From an uncultured Gammaproteobacteria bacterium (GTDB lineage: Bacteria > Pseudomonadota > Gammaproteobacteria > Pseudomonadales > Azotimanducaceae): a stretch of 37,752 nt of DNA. Shown here piece after piece: positions 13,217 to 22,669 of the stretch. Made by a program: the position numbers and the translations under genes. Every line of letters begins with the position of its first letter. Within the stretch, counting starts at the first letter, position 1. The DNA is taken from positions 1 to 37,752 of the forward strand of contig CAJWQG010000033.1 in NCBI GenBank assembly GCA_913045175.1, in the 5' to 3' direction. The notes under the pieces are model-generated. The model saw only the letters and a list, made by a program, of their open reading frames with translations. It made no database searches and was not told the DNA's origin.

Positions 13217-15700
13217 TTATCGTAAGTTACCGATAACAGACTCTAGTGCACGGCTAAACAGAAGGCCGTCACTAATAATTTTTACAGTACCTTCCATTAA
13301 CTCCCTGGCCAGGCCCGCTTTAGTTTTCTCAACGACCTTGACGCCCTGTCTATTCACGAAGATGAATTTGTCGATCGCATTGATTTTGGCTGCAAGCTTG
13401 CAACGAGTGTTTTGTTCATCTTCTCCGAGAAACTCGACCCACATGCCTGCATTGAGTGAGTCAACCTGAGCCAGAAATGCCGACATGTCCTCTTCAGGCT
13501 CCTCGTCCGTCGATTCCTCTGCAGGCTCTTCCTTTGAGGATTCTGGTTGAACAGATTCCTGCCCGCTTGTTGCTTCTTGATGCACAACGTCGTCGATACT
13601 CTTTATGGTAACTGCAGGTTCCTGTGGGCTCGATTCCTCTGCTAATGCCTGTTGCTGAGCGAGTTCCAGGGGAAGGATACCCTCATCTTCTGCTTCTGCT
13701 TCTACTTCTACTTCTGCTTCTTGCTCCTTGGGTTCCTCCTTTTCGTTCTGGCTACTGGATTCAGCAATGTCTTCTGGTTCTGTTTGTTCTACTTCTTGCG
13801 CAGCACCGGGGAATGACGACTCCTGAACTTCTTTGAGTCCCGCGATGATGGCATCAATTTCGTTATTTTCTACCGAGGCGATACGCATCGCTTTACGAAG
13901 GTTATTCAGCAGTCGAGGATTGATAGTCTCCAATCTGTCTCGGTCACCTTCCTGTTCGTGTGGCTGGACGCTCCATAGGAACACATCAATTGTATTGATG
14001 GCTTGTTTCCAGGCGTTGCTACCGGGTCCTTCCTTGAGCACCAGCATTACCATGAAGCGATGGAACTGCTCGTTAAGCAGGTTCTCTACAAAAGGATGAA
14101 GGTCTTGACCCAATTACCTTTCTTCGATCTTCTGGGTGACGAGTTCGCGAATATCCTCCATTCGATCCTGGCGCTCGTTAGCGCGCAGAATCTTTTGCTC
14201 AAGCTTGCGTGTTTTTGCCGCTTCCTTGGCTCTAAAGGTTCTGAAATCGTCGATAAGATTCTCAAAGAAGGAGATATCATCGTCATATTCCAGGAGTATC
14301 TGATTTACCTGGTTCTGTATTTTCTGATACAGAGGATCGTCTTCCAGTTTTTCAACTTCAGTCCAGCCGATCCCGGCAGCAGTATACTCATTTAGTATTG
14401 CTCGAGCAGGATGGTTTTCCCTGTTAAAGAACTCGTTGTCACTCAACGCAACCTTGATGATAGTTACCTGGGTACGTCCGATGAGCTCTTTGATCGGAAT
14501 CGGTACGGATTCATCGTCCCAAATAGCCTCATAGAGCATAGTAACCAGATTAATAACGTCGGAAGCCTGACGATCGACGGCATTGATCACCCCTTCCTGT
14601 GGATCAGCATTCAGTATCTCACCCAGAGATTCAGATATATCCAGCTTCTGAACCTCCTTGATATTGGCCGGTATGGCGCTTTCCTTCACGTCCAGTGAGC
14701 GCTGGATCGTTGTCAGAATATCCATCAGCTGGTTTTGATCGACCATTTGTACCTGCTGGTCTGCCGCGGGTTGGAACGGCTGCATTACGCTGCCTTTCGC
14801 GGCCGGGCTTGCAGCAGCGGATGCCATAGCTGTTGGAATCATGTATTGCTGCGGTGCTGCACCACCTTGTTGTTCTTGGGTTCCCGAAGGGGCCGCTTGT
14901 GGTTCGCCTGATACCGCGCCGGGCGCCTGGTCTGCACCTGGTTGGGGAGGGGGTGCGTCGGATTGCGACGGTGCATCGGAATGTAGCAGATTCTACATAA
15001 TGGAGAACAATTCCGGTTGGTCACCGTCTTCCTGGAAGTCCTCTTCTTTGACCGTGCCAAAGGCGGCGGCATTTTTCCTGGGTGCGCTTCGCTTGTTTGC
15101 GGTTCGGCTCTTTTTCTGCCTCTCCATGCCAAGATCAGGGATAACCCAACTTTGTATCAAGAGCTGGTTGGCTTCATGCAGCACCTGATCCAGGTTTCTG
15201 AGTACACCCTTATTGAACGCGCGATACACTGCGAGGCTGTTCTGAGCATCAAGGCCCATAGGTCTCAGGGCTTCCTGGAAATTCTTAGCAATTTGTTCCG
15301 GGTCCAGGGGGTTGGTTGATTCGTCAATACGTTTACGTGGGAACAGTGAATTTAGTCGGGTATTGAAACTGATAAAGCTGGGTAGATGATCGTTTCTTGA
15401 GTAATTAACCATCCCTTCCAGGGCGACCATTACGTCAAGTTCTTCTTCCTTGACCAGAGATAGCGTCTCGAAGTCGAACACAGCCTCTTCCTTGATGATT
15501 TCCTTGTCCAGAAGTTCGTCAAAGCTGTGATTCATATTGGTTACGAATCGCATAAGCAGGTCGTCCTGCTCCTGACTGAGAGCAAGAAAAGACCCGATCT
15601 GGTCAACGACCTAACGTTCGACGCCGTCAAGCGCCTCTTGCAACAAGGCCTGCAATCGCCGGATACTAGCTTTTTGTATACTTTCTACTATTTCAGACAC
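13217..15700 (-). pseudogene. DUF1631 family protein gene broken by three in-frame stops
   Basis: Read on the minus strand from GTG 15700, a single frame runs about 827 codons to TAA at 13217. It is recognisable throughout as DUF1631: LSLVKEEELDVMVALEGMV and DPEQIAKNFQEALRP, then LNEYTAAGIGWTEVEK, then LVLKEGPGSNAWKQA. It is interrupted by TAG at 15611-15613, TAG at 14993-14995 and TAA at 14114-14116. No frameshift is needed to join the parts. The first stop lies in the N-terminal helical region, the second in a Gln/Pro/Ala-rich linker, and the third inside a conserved block. A Glu-rich low-complexity stretch lies at about 13500-13800. The family function is not well established. The individual pieces have their own ATG/TTG codons but no clear ribosome sites. 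Confidence 0.85.
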
Positions 15701-15784
15701 GGTACGGTCATTGGAATAACTGTCGACTTTAACATAACCCGATTACGGGCCAATGTATAGAAAATGTCTGCTGATCGACCGTTT

Positions 15785-15800
15785 AAAATGTAAACATTTT
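15785..15800. promoter_or_regulatory. Palindrome between the DUF1631 remnant and sixA, possible operator
   Basis: AAAATGT (15785-15791) and ACATTTT (15794-15800) form a perfect 7+7 inverted repeat with a 2-base centre. An overlapping GTTTA/TAAAC pair lies at 15781-15795. It sits in the A/T-rich gap between the divergent DUF1631 remnant and sixA, where a repressor or activator site is plausible. No matching regulator is recognised and no strong promoter boxes were seen beside it. Confidence 0.3.
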
Positions 15801-15856
15801 GCATATTCTTTAGGGGTTTACGGGATGTTATTAGACTCCATTCGAGGAGGGGATTT

Positions 15857-16321
15857 TTGTACATATTGATCATGCGTCATGGTGATGCGATAAACGCTGC
15901 GATGGATTATGAACGAACACTTTCTCGGCTCGGGGAAGAAGAAGTACGTAGGTCGGCGCTTGCGATCAAAGCAAAAGATGTAGTGGTGGATCAGATACTG
16001 AGCAGTCCGTTACCCAGAGCGATGCAGACTGCAGACATAGTTAGTAAAGTAGGTTATCCGGAAGTAGATGTTGAGGTATGTGGTGATCTGGCACCTGGAA
16101 GCCAGTGTGATGATATCGCACAAAAACTCCACCTTGAGCAGGTTAGTGCCCGGCTCCTGGTTTGCCATCAGCCATTTGCAGGCAGAATGGTGCAGTACCT
16201 GACGCAAGAGGATATTCCTATGGGTACGGGTATGGTGGCGTGCATCAAAATGAATTCGATTAATCAGTATAGTGGTGAGCTTGAATGGGTTGTTCCCGAT
16301 TTGCATGTTTTATATGTCTAG
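15857..16321 (+). CDS. sixA: SixA-type phosphohistidine phosphatase
   Basis: Small histidine-phosphatase-superfamily protein that removes phosphate from phosphohistidine in phosphorelay or PTS proteins. The RHG motif (Arg7-His8-Gly9) lies in MRHGDAINA. A second catalytic arginine is in SSPLPRAMQTA, and the second histidine is in VCHQPFAG. The 154 residues match the family. The start is TTG 15857, preceded by a very strong site (GAGGAGGGGA, 15844-15853). No ATG fits, because ATG 15872 would remove the first beta strand. The DUF4892 gene begins inside its 3' end. Confidence 0.88.
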   Translation: MYILIMRHGDAINAAMDYERTLSRLGEEEVRRSALAIKAKDVVVDQILSSPLPRAMQTADIVSKVGYPEVDVEVCGDLAPGSQCDDIAQKLHLEQVSARLLVCHQPFAGRMVQYLTQEDIPMGTGMVACIKMNSINQYSGELEWVVPDLHVLYV

Positions 16322-17076
16322 TGTTCTCAGCGGTTGCTTACGCTGATTCACCTTTGGAAGACTATCCAGGTCTTGAAGTAGTAGATTCTCAGCGAGATGA
16401 CACACTTGCATCCAGGCTGGTTATCCTTGGTTCACTCAAGAAGATTAACAACCTTTTGGAGCCAGAGCGTGTCGAATATGCCAGTGGCGCGCGTAAATCA
16501 ATGACAGCGTTCATTCCTAACGAGCGGCGAACTGAAACGGTGAAAGAGTTTTATCGGAATCAGTTGCTCTCCCTCGGCGAGATTTTGTTCGAGTGCAGCG
16601 GGAGAACCTGTGGCTCGAGTAACTATTGGGCCAATACTGTATTCGGGGCTTCGATACTCTACGGACCTGAGCAGTTTCAACATTACGCTATTGCCAGGTT
16701 AAGAAATGGGGACTACCTAGCAATTTACGTTGCGATGCGGGGGACACGAAAGCTATATGTTCACATTGAAACCACGTCAACCCGAAAGTCAGGACAGCAA
16801 ATTGACCGTTTTATTTTCCAAAGTAGTGATGCGGCGGTGACTGCTGCCAGAAAGATGCTCGAAGAAGATGGCGTAGTGCTTCATCTGGTAGTACACCAGG
16901 GGGTCAAAGAGGATGAGGACATGGATGATTCAGTTTCCAGGTCTCTCAACATAGGCCAGGAGATAAGACAGCGGTTGGCGGACAGTGATCAGGTGATCTC
17001 ACATGGCCTAGGGGGGCTTGCTCCGTACGATGTCCATGGCGCCGATCGTATTGAGCTTTTGGTGATTCGGCGTTGA
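16285..17076 (+). CDS. Exported DUF4892 family protein
   Basis: Predicted periplasmic protein of 263 residues. Residues 1-20 form a signal peptide (hydrophobic run FACFICLVFSAVAYA, likely cleaved before DSP). The conserved block ECSGRTCGSSNYWAN near residues 98-112 is diagnostic of DUF4892, and its two cysteines could form a disulfide. The C-terminal part has an OmpA-like pattern (GQEIRQRLADSDQV, then YDVHGADRIELLVIRR), though it is short. Function is unknown. It overlaps sixA by 37 bases in another frame, so the pair is probably co-expressed. Confidence 0.85.
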   Translation: MGCSRFACFICLVFSAVAYADSPLEDYPGLEVVDSQRDDTLASRLVILGSLKKINNLLEPERVEYASGARKSMTAFIPNERRTETVKEFYRNQLLSLGEILFECSGRTCGSSNYWANTVFGASILYGPEQFQHYAIARLRNGDYLAIYVAMRGTRKLYVHIETTSTRKSGQQIDRFIFQSSDAAVTAARKMLEEDGVVLHLVVHQGVKEDEDMDDSVSRSLNIGQEIRQRLADSDQVISHGLGGLAPYDVHGADRIELLVIRR

Positions 17077-17091
17077 TCAAGCTTGCGTTAG

Positions 17092-17640
17092 TTAAGCATT
17101 AGTACCTAAAAGGGAAAGAAACTCCATACGGGTACTTTGATTATCCCGAAAACTCCCCAGCATCACGGACGTTTTCATTTGCGAGTTCTGCTTTTCGACG
17201 CCGCGCATCATCATGCACATGTGTTGAGCCTCAATGATAACGCTGACACCTGAAGCCGAAGTAACACCGCGGATTGCTTCCGCTATTTGTTTCGTCAGCG
17301 TTTCCTGAATCTGCAATCTGCGCGCGAACATATCAACGATTCTTGCCACCTTTGAAAGTCCCAGCACCTTCCCGGTTGGAATATACGCAACATGGCACTT
17401 GCCGATAAACGGAAGTAGGTGATGTTCGCACAATGAATACATTTCAATGTTCTGAACCACGATCATTTCGTTGGTATCTGAATCAAACAACGCGCCGTTG
17501 ACAACTTGTTCAACGGTTTGATCATAGCCCCGCGTGAGAAATTTCATCGCACTCGCGGCGCGTTTTGGCGTATCGAGAAGTCCCCCACGTTTGACGTTTT
17601 CTCCGATCGCGTCGATTATTTTTCTAAACTCGTCTTCCAT
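17092..17640 (-). CDS. folE: GTP cyclohydrolase I FolE
   Basis: Converts GTP to 7,8-dihydroneopterin triphosphate, the first step of folate synthesis. The 182 residues include the zinc/active-site motifs [18 protein letters not shown] near residues 71-88 and [10 protein letters not shown] near 140, with the zinc Cys and His ligands present. [17 protein letters not shown] is the usual family core. It starts at ATG 17640 (minus strand) and is divergent from aroC with about 125 bases between starts. Its 3' end faces the DUF4892 gene with a 15-base gap. Confidence 0.95.
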   Translation of the reverse strand: MEDEFRKIIDAIGENVKRGGLLDTPKRAASAMKFLTRGYDQTVEQVVNGALFDSDTNEMIVVQNIEMYSLCEHHLLPFIGKCHVAYIPTGKVLGLSKVARIVDMFARRLQIQETLTKQIAEAIRGVTSASGVSVIIEAQHMCMMMRGVEKQNSQMKTSVMLGSFRDNQSTRMEFLSLLGTNA

Positions 17641-17729
17641 CAGCCAGATTGTCAGTTACAGGATCTGTAACCCTAAGCGATTGGGCGGTGCTGGTAAAGA
17701 GCAGGCGGTATGTGCGGCTGGATTTCGGC

Positions 17730-17735
17730 TATAAT
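17730..17735 (+). promoter_or_regulatory. -10 box of a predicted aroC promoter
   Basis: A perfect TATAAT (17730-17735) followed by GC-rich GCGCTCGC lies 30 bases before the aroC ATG and inside the folE-aroC divergent gap. No good -35 hexamer was found at 16-18 bases. The -10 is therefore likely but may need an activator. Confidence 0.5.
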
Positions 17736-17765
17736 GCGCTCGCAATCTGTAGCGGGAAATCAATT

Positions 17766-18854
17766 ATGCCTGGAAGTAGCTTTGGCACCATGTTCACGGT
17801 GACGACCTTTGGCGAAAGTCATGGTCTTGCTTTGGGCTGCGTGGTTGACGGTTGTCCGCCAGGGCTGGAGTTATGTGAAGCCGATTTACAGGGGGATCTT
17901 GATCGAAGAAAACCCGGCACTTCAAAATACACAACGCAGAGAAAAGAGGGTGATCAGGTAACCATTCTTTCCGGGGTGTTCGAAGGTAAAACTACCGGTA
18001 CTCCTATTGGCCTGATCGTCCATAACGAAGATCAAAAGTCTAAGGATTACTCCAATATCAAGGATCTTTTCCGTCCCGCCCATGCAGATTTTACCTTTGA
18101 GAAAAAATTCGGTGTAAGAGATTACCGCGGCGGCGGCAGGGCCTCTGCGCGAGAGACGACCATGCGAGTTGCTGCCGGTGGTATTGCGAAGAAATACCTG
18201 ATGAACAGATACGGCATCGAGATTCAGGGATGTCTGCTGCAGATGGGGGACATAGTCGCGAAAAATATTGACTGGTCCGAGGTGGGCAATAATCCGTTCT
18301 TCTGTCCCGATGTCTCCGTGGTCGGTGAGATGGAATCACTGATCGATTCGCTGCGCCGAGATGGAGATTCCATTGGCGCGAAAATCATGGTGACCGCCAG
18401 GGGAATGGTTGCAGGTCTGGGTGAACCGGTATTCGATAAGCTTGATGCGAGTATCGCGCGAGCGATGATGAGTATCAATGCGGTTAAGGGTGTCGAGATT
18501 GGCGCTGGATTTTCCAGCGTAAGTCAGCGGGGTTCAGAGCACCGGGACGAGATGACTTCGTCAGGTTTTCTGTCGAACAACGCGGGCGGCGTGCTCGGCG
18601 GAATTTCCAGCGGACAGGACATTGTCGTTAATCTGGCACTAAAACCTACGTCAAGCATTACTCAGCCCGCGCGCACGATTGACCGCTATGGCAATGAGAC
18701 TGAAGTTTCAACAAAGGGACGACATGATCCCTGCGTCGGCATCCGAGCCACACCGATTGCCGAGGCGATGTTAGCGCTGGTACTCATGGACGAGGCGTTG
18801 AAGCATCGTGGCCAGAATCAGGATGTCTCCAGCGATCTACCGGATCTGTCGTAA
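17766..18854 (+). CDS. aroC: Chorismate synthase AroC
   Basis: Final shikimate-pathway enzyme; it forms chorismate from EPSP using reduced FMN. The frame is open back to 17649, but ATG 17766 gives the standard N-terminus ([20 protein letters not shown]) and 362 residues, against 361 in E. coli. Signature segments are [26 protein letters not shown] split around residues 105-125, GRASARET, and the C-terminal [17 protein letters not shown]. The stop lies within the last codons of the convergent LysR gene (18-base overlap). Confidence 0.96.
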   Translation: MPGSSFGTMFTVTTFGESHGLALGCVVDGCPPGLELCEADLQGDLDRRKPGTSKYTTQRKEGDQVTILSGVFEGKTTGTPIGLIVHNEDQKSKDYSNIKDLFRPAHADFTFEKKFGVRDYRGGGRASARETTMRVAAGGIAKKYLMNRYGIEIQGCLLQMGDIVAKNIDWSEVGNNPFFCPDVSVVGEMESLIDSLRRDGDSIGAKIMVTARGMVAGLGEPVFDKLDASIARAMMSINAVKGVEIGAGFSSVSQRGSEHRDEMTSSGFLSNNAGGVLGGISSGQDIVVNLALKPTSSITQPARTIDRYGNETEVSTKGRHDPCVGIRATPIAEAMLALVLMDEALKHRGQNQDVSSDLPDLS

Positions 18855-19730
18855 CGTCTGGTCTGCGTTGGTGCATAGAAGGTTTACAAATTCCTGGGCG
18901 GCATTTGATAGGGTTCGCTGCTCAAGGTGAATGATCCCCAGTGTTCTGCTGATTTCCACTTTCGGGATTCTAAGAGGGCAGGTCGTTGAATCAATCATTG
19001 ATTCTGGTAGTACGCTCCATGCCAGCCCGACTGAAATGAGTGTTTTGATTGTCTCAAGGTAGTTAGTGGACATCATTACCTTGAGATTGAGCTCGTGAGA
19101 ATCGAACAACGATTGTACGATGCGTCCTGTAAATGTGGTGAGGTCCGGAAGGATCGATGGGTAGGCTGACAGGTCGTTGAGACGGATTTCGTGCCTCTCC
19201 GCTAGTGGGTGATCGATTGCGCAAACAAACTTGAGCTCATCTTGCCAAAGAGGGATCGAATGGAACTGCTCTCCAGGTGTTGGCGCGAGTGTAATCACGC
19301 CGACCTCCAAATCTCCGCTAAGAATTTCATCGTATGCAACGGCCGAATCCATGAAGTGCAGATCCAGCGACACATGGGAAAACCGCCTCGTATAGTCACG
19401 GAGCAATTCTGGTAGGCGCCACATCCCGATATGGTGATTTGTCGCGATTCCGAGTTGGCCACTAACATTGCCGGAAAGGTTGCTGATGGCTCGCTGCGTG
19501 TCTTCCATTTCACTGAGTATGGCTAACGCCCGGGGATATAACGCGTTACCGGTAGGCGTGGGATTGATCTTTCTACCCATTCGATCAAACAATCGGGTTT
19601 GCAGTTGCTCTTCCAGCAAGGCGACCCGTTTACTGATTGCCGGTTGGGTGACAAATAGATGTTCCGCGGCCAGAGAAAATGATCCTTGATCGTAGACACT
19701 TACAAAGGCACGAAGGTTGTCGACATGCAT
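18837..19730 (-). CDS. LysR-type transcriptional regulator
   Basis: A 297-residue DNA-binding regulator with an N-terminal winged helix-turn-helix ([20 protein letters not shown], then [17 protein letters not shown], residues about 5-60). A periplasmic-binding-protein-like effector domain follows from about residue 90. The ligand is not known; the position beside asd is shared with LysR genes in some Pseudomonas-like genomes. It is divergent from asd, with a T-N11-A palindrome between them that may be its own operator. Its 3' end overlaps aroC by 18 bases in the opposite direction. Confidence 0.92.
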   Translation of the reverse strand: MHVDNLRAFVSVYDQGSFSLAAEHLFVTQPAISKRVALLEEQLQTRLFDRMGRKINPTPTGNALYPRALAILSEMEDTQRAISNLSGNVSGQLGIATNHHIGMWRLPELLRDYTRRFSHVSLDLHFMDSAVAYDEILSGDLEVGVITLAPTPGEQFHSIPLWQDELKFVCAIDHPLAERHEIRLNDLSAYPSILPDLTTFTGRIVQSLFDSHELNLKVMMSTNYLETIKTLISVGLAWSVLPESMIDSTTCPLRIPKVEISRTLGIIHLEQRTLSNAAQEFVNLLCTNADQTLRQIR

Positions 19731-19770
19731 TAGGGTTGGTCCAAGTTTGAATAGGTAGAGACCACTATTC

Positions 19771-19783
19771 TAATAAGTTATTA
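19771..19783. promoter_or_regulatory. Candidate LysR operator (T-N11-A palindrome)
   Basis: TAATAAGTTATTA is a perfect 6-1-6 palindrome with the T-N11-A spacing typical of LysR sites. It lies 41 bases upstream of the LysR start and 79 bases upstream of the asd start. The region is A/T-rich, so chance occurrence is possible. Confidence 0.45.
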
Positions 19784-19803
19784 AAACAATAAAAAATATA
19801 AAT

Positions 19804-19832
19804 TTGAGTTATCAATATTGGCACATTACACT
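19804..19832 (+). promoter_or_regulatory. Predicted asd promoter
   Basis: TTGAGT (19804-19809) and TACACT (19827-19832) are 17 bases apart, each with four of six consensus bases. The start would be near 19839, giving a 23-base leader with GAGAAG before ATG 19862. The candidate LysR palindrome sits just upstream of the -35, a normal place for an activator. Confidence 0.45.
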
Positions 19833-19861
19833 TGGCGCGCATTGTGTCTTGAGAAGTTGAA

Positions 19862-20878
19862 ATGGATGGTTATAACGTAGCGGTCGTTGGTGTCACCGGG
19901 GCCGTAGGCGAAGTAATGATGGAAATACTTGAAGAAAGAGAATTTCCAGTGGACGAGGTTTTTCCACTGGCTAGTGAACGTTCTGCTGGTTCACGCTTGC
20001 AGTTCAGGGGTAAATCGGTGGTTGTGCAGGATTTGTCTACTTTCGATTTCTCGCAAGCACAGATAGGTCTCTTTTCTGCAGGAGGTAGTGTTTCTGCGGA
20101 GTATGCGCCAAAAGCCTCTGCTGCTGGCTGTGTGGTGATAGACAATACGTCTCACTTTCGTCGAGACGATGATATCCCGCTGGTCGTACCGGAAGTGAAC
20201 GCAGATAAAGTAAAGGAATATGGCAATCGTAATATCATCGCCAATCCGAATTGCTCGACCATCCAGATGCTTGTTGCGTTGAAGCCGATCTATGATGCGG
20301 TAGGTATTAAGCGGATTAACGTCAGCACCTACCAGGCGGTATCAGGGGCCGGAAAAAGCGGTGTTGAGGAGTTGGCTAACCAGACAGCTCGTTTGCTGAA
20401 TGCAAATCCCATAGAAACTCGTGCTTTTAGCAAGCAAATTGGCTTCAACGCGATTCCTCACATTGGAGAGTTTCTGGATAATGGCTTCACTTTAGAAGAA
20501 ATGAAGATGGTCTGGGAAACTCAAAAGATCTTTGAGGATGCGGAAATTCAGGTAAATCCTACGTGCGTTCGCATCCCGGTGTTTTATGGGCACTCCGAAG
20601 CCGTACACATCGAAACCAGGGAAAAAATAACGGCCAAAGATGCTACGTTGCTCCTTAACGAATTTCCCGGAATCGAGCTGATGGATGAGCGTGTAGATGG
20701 CGGATATCCCACCGCCGTTTCAGACTCTGCAGGAACGGACGGGGTATACGTTGGCCGAATCAGGGAAGATCTCCATCTGGATACCGGTTTGGACCTCTGG
20801 GTGGTATCCGATAACGTACGCAAAGGGGCGGCTCTAAACAGTATACAAATCGCAGAAGTTTTGATAAAACATCTGTAA
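19862..20878 (+). CDS. asd: Aspartate-semialdehyde dehydrogenase
   Basis: Reduces aspartyl phosphate to aspartate semialdehyde, the branch point to lysine, diaminopimelate, threonine and methionine. The 338 residues have an N-terminal NADP-binding VVGVTGAVGEVMME. The catalytic Cys131 is in NPNCSTIQ, YQAVSGAGKSG follows, and a likely active-site His is in GHSEAVHIE. Length and the NPNCSTIQ form match the shorter asd class, including the Pseudomonas usg-1-like paralogue next to fimV. If a longer asd exists elsewhere, this copy could be the paralogue; the catalytic residues look intact. Confidence 0.9.
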   Translation: MDGYNVAVVGVTGAVGEVMMEILEEREFPVDEVFPLASERSAGSRLQFRGKSVVVQDLSTFDFSQAQIGLFSAGGSVSAEYAPKASAAGCVVIDNTSHFRRDDDIPLVVPEVNADKVKEYGNRNIIANPNCSTIQMLVALKPIYDAVGIKRINVSTYQAVSGAGKSGVEELANQTARLLNANPIETRAFSKQIGFNAIPHIGEFLDNGFTLEEMKMVWETQKIFEDAEIQVNPTCVRIPVFYGHSEAVHIETREKITAKDATLLLNEFPGIELMDERVDGGYPTAVSDSAGTDGVYVGRIREDLHLDTGLDLWVVSDNVRKGAALNSIQIAEVLIKHL

Positions 20879-20904
20879 TAAGCGATACTTAACGCGAGTA
20901 TTAG

Positions 20905-20920
20905 AGCCTATTTCTAGGTT
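20905..20920 (+). terminator. Weak terminator-like hairpin after asd
   Basis: AGCCTA (20905-20910) and TAGGTT (20915-20920) can pair with one G-U around TTTC, and two further T residues follow. The stem is short and the T-run poor. A second small stem, GTCTT/AAGAC (20932-20944), comes next. At best this is partial termination between asd and fimV. Confidence 0.25.
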
Positions 20921-20948
20921 TTACCGCCAAGGTCTTGTGAAGACGGGG

Positions 20949-20977
20949 TTTGTAATGCGTGGGAAATGCATTACAAA
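20949..20977 (+). other. Strong hairpin in the fimV leader
   Basis: TTTGTAATGC (20949-20958) and GCATTACAAA (20968-20977) are perfect 10-base complements. Pairing can extend inward by a G-U and a T-A to a 12-bp stem with loop GGGAA. It ends 29 bases before the fimV ATG, whose ribosome site (GAGAGGG) remains outside the stem. It may be a leader RNA structure or a DNA operator. Confidence 0.5.
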
Positions 20978-21006
20978 GTTGTCTTTGAAGGGGTGAGAGG
21001 GAAAAA

Positions 21007-22659
21007 ATGATTCGAAGTCGTCTGTTGCTCTCGGCAACACTCCTAACTCTTTACAGCACAGCGGCATTTGGGCTAGGTCTAGGGAAACTGGAGCTCAATT
21101 CTGCCCTAAATCAGACTTTTAGCGCTGAGATCGACCTGGTCAACACAGGAGGGCTTGAGCCAGAGGAAATTGTTCCTGCCCTTGCTTCTTTGGAAGATTT
21201 TGAACGGTATGGCGTTGAGCGGACTTACCTGCTCACTGATCTGCGTTTCGAGATACGCCGTCATGAGTCAGGTGAGCTCTATCTGGAAGTAATAAGCAAG
21301 AATCCAATACAGGAGCCATTTCTGAACTTCATCGTCGAAGTTCTATGGCCAAATGGGAAGCTTCTATCTGAATACACAGTATTGCTGGATCCTCCTGTGT
21401 TCGGTGAACAAGGCGTTGCACCCATTGAACCTGCAACAGCAGCAGGATCGAGCCGGCAGAGCCTCAGTTCATCAAAACCTTCCCGCAAAGCACCGTCTGT
21501 AAGCGTGGCGGCCCCGATGACACAGAGGGATGTTCTGGATGATGAATATGGTGTTACCGGACCTGGCGATACATTATGGACAATCGCACTCAAGGTTCGA
21601 CCGAACGAATCAGTTACTGTCCAGCAGACGATGTTGGCATTACAAAGGCTGAATCCAGATGCCTTTATTAACAATAACATTAATCTACTGAAGGCAGGGC
21701 ATGTACTGCGAATTCCTACATCAGGTGACATCACTGAGGAGACTCCGTCCGATGCGGTTTCCGAAGTTCGGATGCAGCACCAGGAATTTGAGTACTATAG
21801 AAGTAGTGGGGTCGCCCAGCTTGATGCAACCCGAAGACAACGTAGTGAGGTATCTGGGGATCCAGACGCTGACGACGGCGAACTGAAACTTCTGGCCGCG
21901 AACCGGAGTAGCGGACAACGTGCGGGTGATAGCGATGCTCGCGTATCGGATATTGAGAACGAATTGGCTATTAATCGCGAAGATCTGGATCGTGTGCGTC
22001 GTTCCAATAGTGAACTCAACGTCCGGCTGGATGATCTTGCCGGCCAGATAGAAACCTTGAATGAAATCGTAAAGCTCAAGGACGACCAACTTGCTGCCTG
22101 GCGGGCAGAGATGCAAAAAGTTCAAGACAGTTCAGCTAAATCGCCATCTGCACCAACATCTGCACCTGTTAAACCTGCTCAGGCTGAGGGGTCACTGCTG
22201 ACGAACCCGTTTGTATTGGGTGGGCTACTGGTTCTTGTGATTGTCGGGATCGTTGCTGGCATGGTTGTCATGCGTAAGCGCAAAGAAGGCGGAGATCTTG
22301 TTGAAGAAGACTTTGCCGAGGTTTCACTCCAGGAAGAGCAGGATGAAGAGGAGGAAACACCGTCCGAGGATTCTTTAGAAGAAGAAGGTGATGAATCTGA
22401 TGAAGAGTCCGATGATGAGCTTGATCTAGGCGACCTGGATCTTGAAGCTGACGATGATGTTGACCTGGATCTGGACGATGACGAGGATCTGGGCGAGCTA
22501 AATCTTGACGAGGATGCCAACAGTAAATTGGACCTTGCGCGTGCGTATGTTGATATGGGTGATAATGACGGCGCTCGTGCCTTGCTCAATGAAGTCGTCC
22601 TAGAGGGTGATGCCGAGCAAATTCAGGAAGCCAACGAACTGTTGGAAAAACTGGACTAG
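21007..22659 (+). CDS. fimV: FimV-like polar hub / LysM domain protein
   Basis: Inner-membrane protein of the FimV/HubP family that anchors polar structures and supports type IV pilus function. The 550 residues show a signal peptide (1-22) and a FimV N-terminal domain (about 24-130). A LysM peptidoglycan-binding domain follows (about 181-237, DTLWTIALKV to LLKAGHVLRIP). Next come a coiled coil (about 315-375), one membrane span (about 399-422), a very acidic Asp/Glu tract, and the C-terminal FimV motif KLDLARAYVDMGDNDGARALL. It is much shorter than P. aeruginosa FimV (about 919), mainly in the central and cytoplasmic linker. ATG 21007 follows GAGAGGG. Confidence 0.92.
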   Translation: MIRSRLLLSATLLTLYSTAAFGLGLGKLELNSALNQTFSAEIDLVNTGGLEPEEIVPALASLEDFERYGVERTYLLTDLRFEIRRHESGELYLEVISKNPIQEPFLNFIVEVLWPNGKLLSEYTVLLDPPVFGEQGVAPIEPATAAGSSRQSLSSSKPSRKAPSVSVAAPMTQRDVLDDEYGVTGPGDTLWTIALKVRPNESVTVQQTMLALQRLNPDAFINNNINLLKAGHVLRIPTSGDITEETPSDAVSEVRMQHQEFEYYRSSGVAQLDATRRQRSEVSGDPDADDGELKLLAANRSSGQRAGDSDARVSDIENELAINREDLDRVRRSNSELNVRLDDLAGQIETLNEIVKLKDDQLAAWRAEMQKVQDSSAKSPSAPTSAPVKPAQAEGSLLTNPFVLGGLLVLVIVGIVAGMVVMRKRKEGGDLVEEDFAEVSLQEEQDEEEETPSEDSLEEEGDESDEESDDELDLGDLDLEADDDVDLDLDDDEDLGELNLDEDANSKLDLARAYVDMGDNDGARALLNEVVLEGDAEQIQEANELLEKLD

Positions 22660-22669
22660 CATTTAAAAC

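Noticed and set aside
13624-13836. Plus-strand open frame with a long leucine run
   Set aside because: It is the complement of the Glu-rich low-complexity tract of the DUF1631 remnant, not a membrane protein.
15857-16321. SixA CHQP motif as a lost catalytic site
   Set aside because: The histidine is present; the residue before it varies in the family (Ser or Gly are also seen), so this is not evidence of inactivity.
22179-22589. Minus-strand serine-rich open frame opposite fimV
   Set aside because: It is the shadow of the Asp/Glu-rich region of FimV, with no start signal or family resemblance.
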